Below, in pieces: positions 33,889 to 37,172 of a stretch of 37,172 nucleotides of DNA (within the stretch, counting starts at the first letter, position 1; the number at the start of each line of letters is the position of its first letter). The notes below the pieces were generated by a model. It was not told the origin of the DNA and made no database searches. It worked only from the letters and a program-made list of their open reading frames with translations. The stretch comes from Ferruginibacter sp. (GTDB lineage Bacteria > Bacteroidota > Bacteroidia > Chitinophagales > Chitinophagaceae): positions 1-37,172 of the forward strand of contig JANXSR010000479.1 of NCBI GenBank assembly GCA_025352625.1, in the 5' to 3' direction. Both the position numbers and the translations under genes were made by a program.

Positions 33889-35616
33889 TTAAATATTCCC
33901 TTTTTTTAATTCACTTACTGCATATGCTGCAGCTCTTGCTGTTAGTGCCATGTAAGTAAGTGAGGGGTTTTGGCAGGCAGAAGATGTCATAGCTGCACCG
34001 TCTGTTACAAAAACGTTCAATGCATCCCATACCTGGTTATGCGAATTGAGCACCGATGTTTTTGGATCGTTACCCATACGGGCGGTACCCATTTCATGTA
34101 TGCCCTGGCCAATATTATAATCCTTATCCCAGGTAGTAATATTTTTTACACCCGATGCTTCAAACATTGCCACCAATTCCTTGATAATGTCTTTACGCAT
34201 TTTTAATTCATTTTCTTTTAATCCTGCATCCATTGATAAAACCGGCAATCCCCATTTATCTTTCATGGTTTTATGTAAAGAGATTTTATTATCGTGATAC
34301 GGTAATATTTCTCCAAAACCTGTTGCGCCAATGCTCCATGCGCCCGGTTCAGTCAGGGCTTCTTTAAAATCGCCCCCAATATTAAGTTCTGCCACTTCAC
34401 GGCTCCAGCCTGCACGGCTGGCACTTCCCTGGTAACCATAGCCACGCAAAAAATCTCTTTTATCGCCATACAGGTTTGCAAACCTGGTGATGTAAAATCC
34501 ATTTGCCCTTCGGCCATAAGTAGTTTTATCTTCATACCCTTCCATGGTTCCCTGCGCACCCAGCATGTAATGATGGTCCATAATATTATGGCCTAATTCA
34601 CCGCTACTGCTGCCCAGTCCATCAGACCATATATCCGTTGCTGAATTCATTAACACCCATGCACTGTTTAAAGCAGATGCATTTAAGAAAAGGATTTTTG
34701 CATTAAACTCATAGGTCTTATTTGTTTCTGCATCCAATACTTCAACACCGGTAGCTTTCTTTGTATTTTTATCGTAGATAATTTTTGTAACAATGCTCCA
34801 TGGACGAACAGTTAAATTACCTGTTGCAGTCGCCGCAGGTAATGTAGAAGATTGTGTACTGAAGTAGCCCCCAAACGGGCAACCTTCCCAACAACGGTTT
34901 CTATATTGACATTGTGTTCTGGCCTGTAGCGGAGCTGTTAAATTTGCCACACGTCCAATAATCATATGTCGGTCTTTATATTGCTGTTTAATTCTAGCAG
35001 CCACATCTTTCTCCACAATATTCAACTCCATCGGTGGTAAAAAATGTCCATCTGGTAAATGTGCCAACCCTTCCATCGAACCACTGATGCCTGCAAATTT
35101 TTCAACATAATCATACCATGGCGCCATTTCTTTATAACGGATTGGCCAGTCAATGGCAATACCATCTTTTGCATTCGCTTCAAAATCGAGGTCGCTTAAA
35201 CGATAACTTTGCCTGCCCCACAGTAGTGAACGCCCACCCATTTGGTAACTACGCCACCAGGCAAAGGGTTTTTCCTGCACATAAGGACATTCTTTTTCAT
35301 TTACCCATGAATCCAGGATTGCTTCCTGTGCTGCTGTGCCATACATGGCCCAGTCTCTGGAAATTACAGGGTTGTCTTTTTTATATTGCAAGGGTGCTTT
35401 TCCACGGTGCTCAAATTCCCATGGGTCTTTACTGGCAGATGCGTAATCTTTTATATGTTCATGTGGCCTGCCACGTTCCAACATTAAAACTTTCAATCCT
35501 TTTTCAGTAAGTTCTTTTGCAGCCCAACCCCCACTAATACCCGAGCCTATTACAATGGCATCATAGGTATTTTGAATAACCGATTTGTTATTGACATTTG
35601 TTGAATCTCCAGGCAT
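33889..35616 (-). CDS. GMC-family oxidoreductase, probable glucoside 3-dehydrogenase catalytic subunit
   Basis: A 575-residue flavoprotein of the GMC family. The FAD-binding Rossmann motif GSGISG is at 24-29, MGGRSLLWGRQSYRL is the second FAD contact, and the catalytic pair is H507 (GIHEMGTARMG) and N550 (QNPSLTYM). A cysteine motif, C236-x5-C242-x3-C246-PFGG, resembles the one that holds the 3Fe-4S cluster in bacterial FAD-dependent glucose dehydrogenase, so electron transfer through an iron-sulfur cluster is inferred. There is no signal peptide; in known systems a small Tat-exported subunit (gluconate 2-dehydrogenase subunit 3 type) carries the large one across, yet none is encoded next to it here. 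Between two DUF1080 genes, it probably oxidises C3 of a glycoside. Confidence 0.92.
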   Translation of the reverse strand: MPGDSTNVNNKSVIQNTYDAIVIGSGISGGWAAKELTEKGLKVLMLERGRPHEHIKDYASASKDPWEFEHRGKAPLQYKKDNPVISRDWAMYGTAAQEAILDSWVNEKECPYVQEKPFAWWRSYQMGGRSLLWGRQSYRLSDLDFEANAKDGIAIDWPIRYKEMAPWYDYVEKFAGISGSMEGLAHLPDGHFLPPMELNIVEKDVAARIKQQYKDRHMIIGRVANLTAPLQARTQCQYRNRCWEGCPFGGYFSTQSSTLPAATATGNLTVRPWSIVTKIIYDKNTKKATGVEVLDAETNKTYEFNAKILFLNASALNSAWVLMNSATDIWSDGLGSSSGELGHNIMDHHYMLGAQGTMEGYEDKTTYGRRANGFYITRFANLYGDKRDFLRGYGYQGSASRAGWSREVAELNIGGDFKEALTEPGAWSIGATGFGEILPYHDNKISLHKTMKDKWGLPVLSMDAGLKENELKMRKDIIKELVAMFEASGVKNITTWDKDYNIGQGIHEMGTARMGNDPKTSVLNSHNQVWDALNVFVTDGAAMTSSACQNPSLTYMALTARAAAYAVSELKKGNI

Positions 35617-35706
35617 CGCTTTATATTTTATCGTTAAAGAAATTTATATTTTGAATATCCTTTATCCCTCCCTTATATTATTATCTTTTCACATCACCTG
35701 GCACTT

Positions 35707-36393
35707 TTATTTCAATTCGGCTATATCAATTTTTCGATAATAAATTTCTGCTCCTTCTGATTGAATGATTATTTTCCCTTCTTTCAAACTTGCCTCTGTG
35801 GCTTCATTTACAATTATACCATTTACGATATGTGTAAGCTTTCCATTGTTTGCGATTACTTCAACACGGTTCCATTCACCAGTTGGTTTTTCCGCATCTG
35901 TTTTCTTTTTAGCTCTGTTAAAATCTTTAGGGATTGTTTTTACCCCGTCTACAACAATGGTTGTACTATCTACCATCCAAAAATCACCTACATCCCCTTC
36001 CTGTATCTGGCACTCAATGCCTTTAGGCCAAACAAAATCTTTTGCATTCAACGGTACAAAATATAAAATCCCGTTGTCTCTCCTTGTTGTATCTGCATCC
36101 CTTGGAGGATATTTTTTTGTACCCCATTTAAATTCTACCACAAGGTGAAAGTTACCAAACACTTTTTCTGTACAAATATAACCGAACTCTTTACCGGAAA
36201 TATGCAATAACCCATCTTCAATATCGAATACTTTTTCCGGATCATTGTTCTTTCCTTTTGAAGTAAGAAAACTATACCAGCCTGCCAGATTTTTTCCGTT
36301 AAACAATGGCTTCAGGTCTTTTTGTTTTTGCTGCGCATTGGCAAAAAAACAGCTTAACAAAAGGCAACCGGTTAATATTTTTTTCATATGCAT
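35707..36393 (-). CDS. DUF1080 / 3-keto-disaccharide hydrolase domain protein (second copy)
   Basis: A 228-residue secreted DUF1080 protein. The signal peptide is MHMKKILTGCLLLSCFFANAQ; translation may begin at the second Met (36387). The hallmark LFNGKNLAGWYSF starts at residue 30, FGNFHLVVEFKWG and RRDNGILYFVP follow, and the domain ends in EGAEIYYRKIDIAEL. IECQIQEGDVGDFWMVD matches the central strand of the family, where the first copy has YELQVLDN. It lies 90 bp before the GMC gene and 28 bp after the VCBS gene, on the same strand, so all five genes probably form one transcript. As with the first copy, a 3-keto-glycoside cleaving role is inferred from the family and the GMC neighbour. Confidence 0.9.
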   Translation of the reverse strand: MHMKKILTGCLLLSCFFANAQQKQKDLKPLFNGKNLAGWYSFLTSKGKNNDPEKVFDIEDGLLHISGKEFGYICTEKVFGNFHLVVEFKWGTKKYPPRDADTTRRDNGILYFVPLNAKDFVWPKGIECQIQEGDVGDFWMVDSTTIVVDGVKTIPKDFNRAKKKTDAEKPTGEWNRVEVIANNGKLTHIVNGIIVNEATEASLKEGKIIIQSEGAEIYYRKIDIAELK

Positions 36394-36421
36394 TGTGTTT
36401 TACTGTGAATTTACCTCTTAT

Positions 36422-37172
36422 CTATTTGTTACTATTAAAAATCTTAGGGGCTTCATTGTTCATTGAAAATATGGTTAGATTTTTTTTACCTGCTTTAATG
36501 TTTGTAATGTTACGAACCTGCCCTTTTACCAATATTCCACTTAGGCTTTCGTTGACAGTTGTAAAGTTACCTTTTCCATCACCTTTTAACAGTAAGCCAT
36601 AACTGGCATCGTAAATACCTGCCTCTGGTTTGCTCTGGTAAAAATTACCACCCAATAGGATATCTTCTTTCCCATCGCCATCGTAGTCACTTACCGATAT
36701 GCCACTCACTGTAGAAAATTGTGCTTCCATCGGTAATGGTTTCAGCGTGAACGTACCATTCTTGTTGTTCAACACTACACTGCTCCGCATTTCTTTGGCT
36801 TCCAGCTTTACTGCTTTGCCCAGCTGCTCTTTGCTAAAGATGTCTTCTATCGTTTGCTCTTTGTAACTGTCGTATTTTAAATACTTCTTCTTTAGGTATG
36901 GCAGCTCTGCTACAAGGTCGTGCCGTAATACCATTGGGTACGCTTTGTCGCCGTTGTAACAGGTAATGATTTGCTCTATACTCCCGTTCTCATCAAAGTC
37001 GCTTACATACATGCTCACTGGTTTGTGTTCGCTGCATTTAAAACGGCTGTTTAAGCCATGGTTGCCTGCTATTATATCATCGTAGCCATCACCATTTACA
37101 TCGGCTATTACCAACCGGTTCCACCAGCCATTGCTGTTTTCTAAACCGGCTGCCGTCGTTACTTCTTTTAAT
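36422..37172 (-). CDS. VCBS/FG-GAP repeat protein (5' end outside window)
   Basis: The frame stays open to the right edge (LKEVTTAAGLENSNGWWNR precedes the first Val-Ile-Ala-Asp), so only the C-terminal 250 residues are here. They contain Ca2+-loop repeats IADVNGDGYDDII, VSDFDENGSIEQII and VSDYDGDGKEDILL and closely follow the end of the 1105-residue VCBS protein at 29713: both share a KKKYLKYDSYKEQTIEDIF-type segment, an ssVVLNNKNGTFTLKPLP-type segment and a final KAGKKNLTIF-like strand. It is therefore a homologue of that protein and probably a lipoprotein of similar size. The stop lies 28 bp before the DUF1080 start. The start at 37114 suggested by an in-frame TTG is internal. Confidence 0.88.
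   Translation of the reverse strand, partial: LKEVTTAAGLENSNGWWNRLVIADVNGDGYDDIIAGNHGLNSRFKCSEHKPVSMYVSDFDENGSIEQIITCYNGDKAYPMVLRHDLVAELPYLKKKYLKYDSYKEQTIEDIFSKEQLGKAVKLEAKEMRSSVVLNNKNGTFTLKPLPMEAQFSTVSGISVSDYDGDGKEDILLGGNFYQSKPEAGIYDASYGLLLKGDGKGNFTTVNESLSGILVKGQVRNITNIKAGKKNLTIFSMNNEAPKIFNSNK

Noticed and set aside
35118-35510. 130-codon open frame on the + strand
   Set aside because: Antisense to the GMC gene, whose FAD and active-site motifs are intact.

Overview
The window reads as chromosomal DNA from a member of the Bacteroidota, most likely Chitinophagaceae or a close relative. Support for this: a SusC/SusD pair, a TonB-dependent receptor coupled to a DUF4249 lipoprotein, large VCBS/ASPIC-UnbV lipoproteins, secreted DUF1080 proteins beside a GMC oxidoreductase, many lipoprotein signals, AT-rich intergenic DNA and a general lack of Shine-Dalgarno sites. 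No rRNA, tRNA, CRISPR array, transposase or phage gene was seen. Both ends cut through genes: a GH65 enzyme on the left and a VCBS-repeat protein on the right.

Region 1 (1-7399, + strand): the end of a GH65 glycosidase, a small membrane-anchored protein of unknown function, then two vanadium-haloperoxidase/PAP2-like lipoproteins and two outer-membrane beta-barrels in mirror order (haloperoxidase-barrel, strong hairpin, barrel-haloperoxidase). Region 2 (7400-17059, + strand): four paralogous AhpD-like carboxymuconolactone decarboxylase (CMD) family proteins, an MFS transporter, a SusC/SusD pair and a DUF3179 membrane protein. Its intergenic DNA is rich in structure: twin stem-loops, period-7 repeats, and 25-bp inverted repeats on both sides of the fourth CMD gene. 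Together this looks like an import-and-process locus for an unidentified small molecule, with thiol-redox chemistry in the cytoplasm. It is the best candidate here for an undescribed system.

Region 3 (17074-26022): a secreted class II cyclic-nucleotide phosphodiesterase (- strand), divergent from a disaccharide-use cluster: periplasmic trehalase, LacI-type regulator, SLC45-like sugar transporter, PfkB fructokinase and amylosucrase. The expected flow is sucrose uptake by the transporter, conversion to alpha-glucan plus fructose by amylosucrase, and phosphorylation of fructose. A perfect CAAACGTTTG palindrome ahead of the transporter is a candidate operator for the LacI protein.

Region 4 (26084-37172, - strand): a TonB receptor/DUF4249 operon, then a probable operon in the order VCBS (partial) - DUF1080 - GMC oxidoreductase - DUF1080 - VCBS. 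GMC plus DUF1080 is the signature of the 3-keto-glycoside route, in which a sugar is oxidised at C3 and then cleaved. With GH65, trehalase and amylosucrase, the window encodes several chemically different ways to break a glycosidic bond. All functions are read from motifs in the translated sequence; no database search was run.
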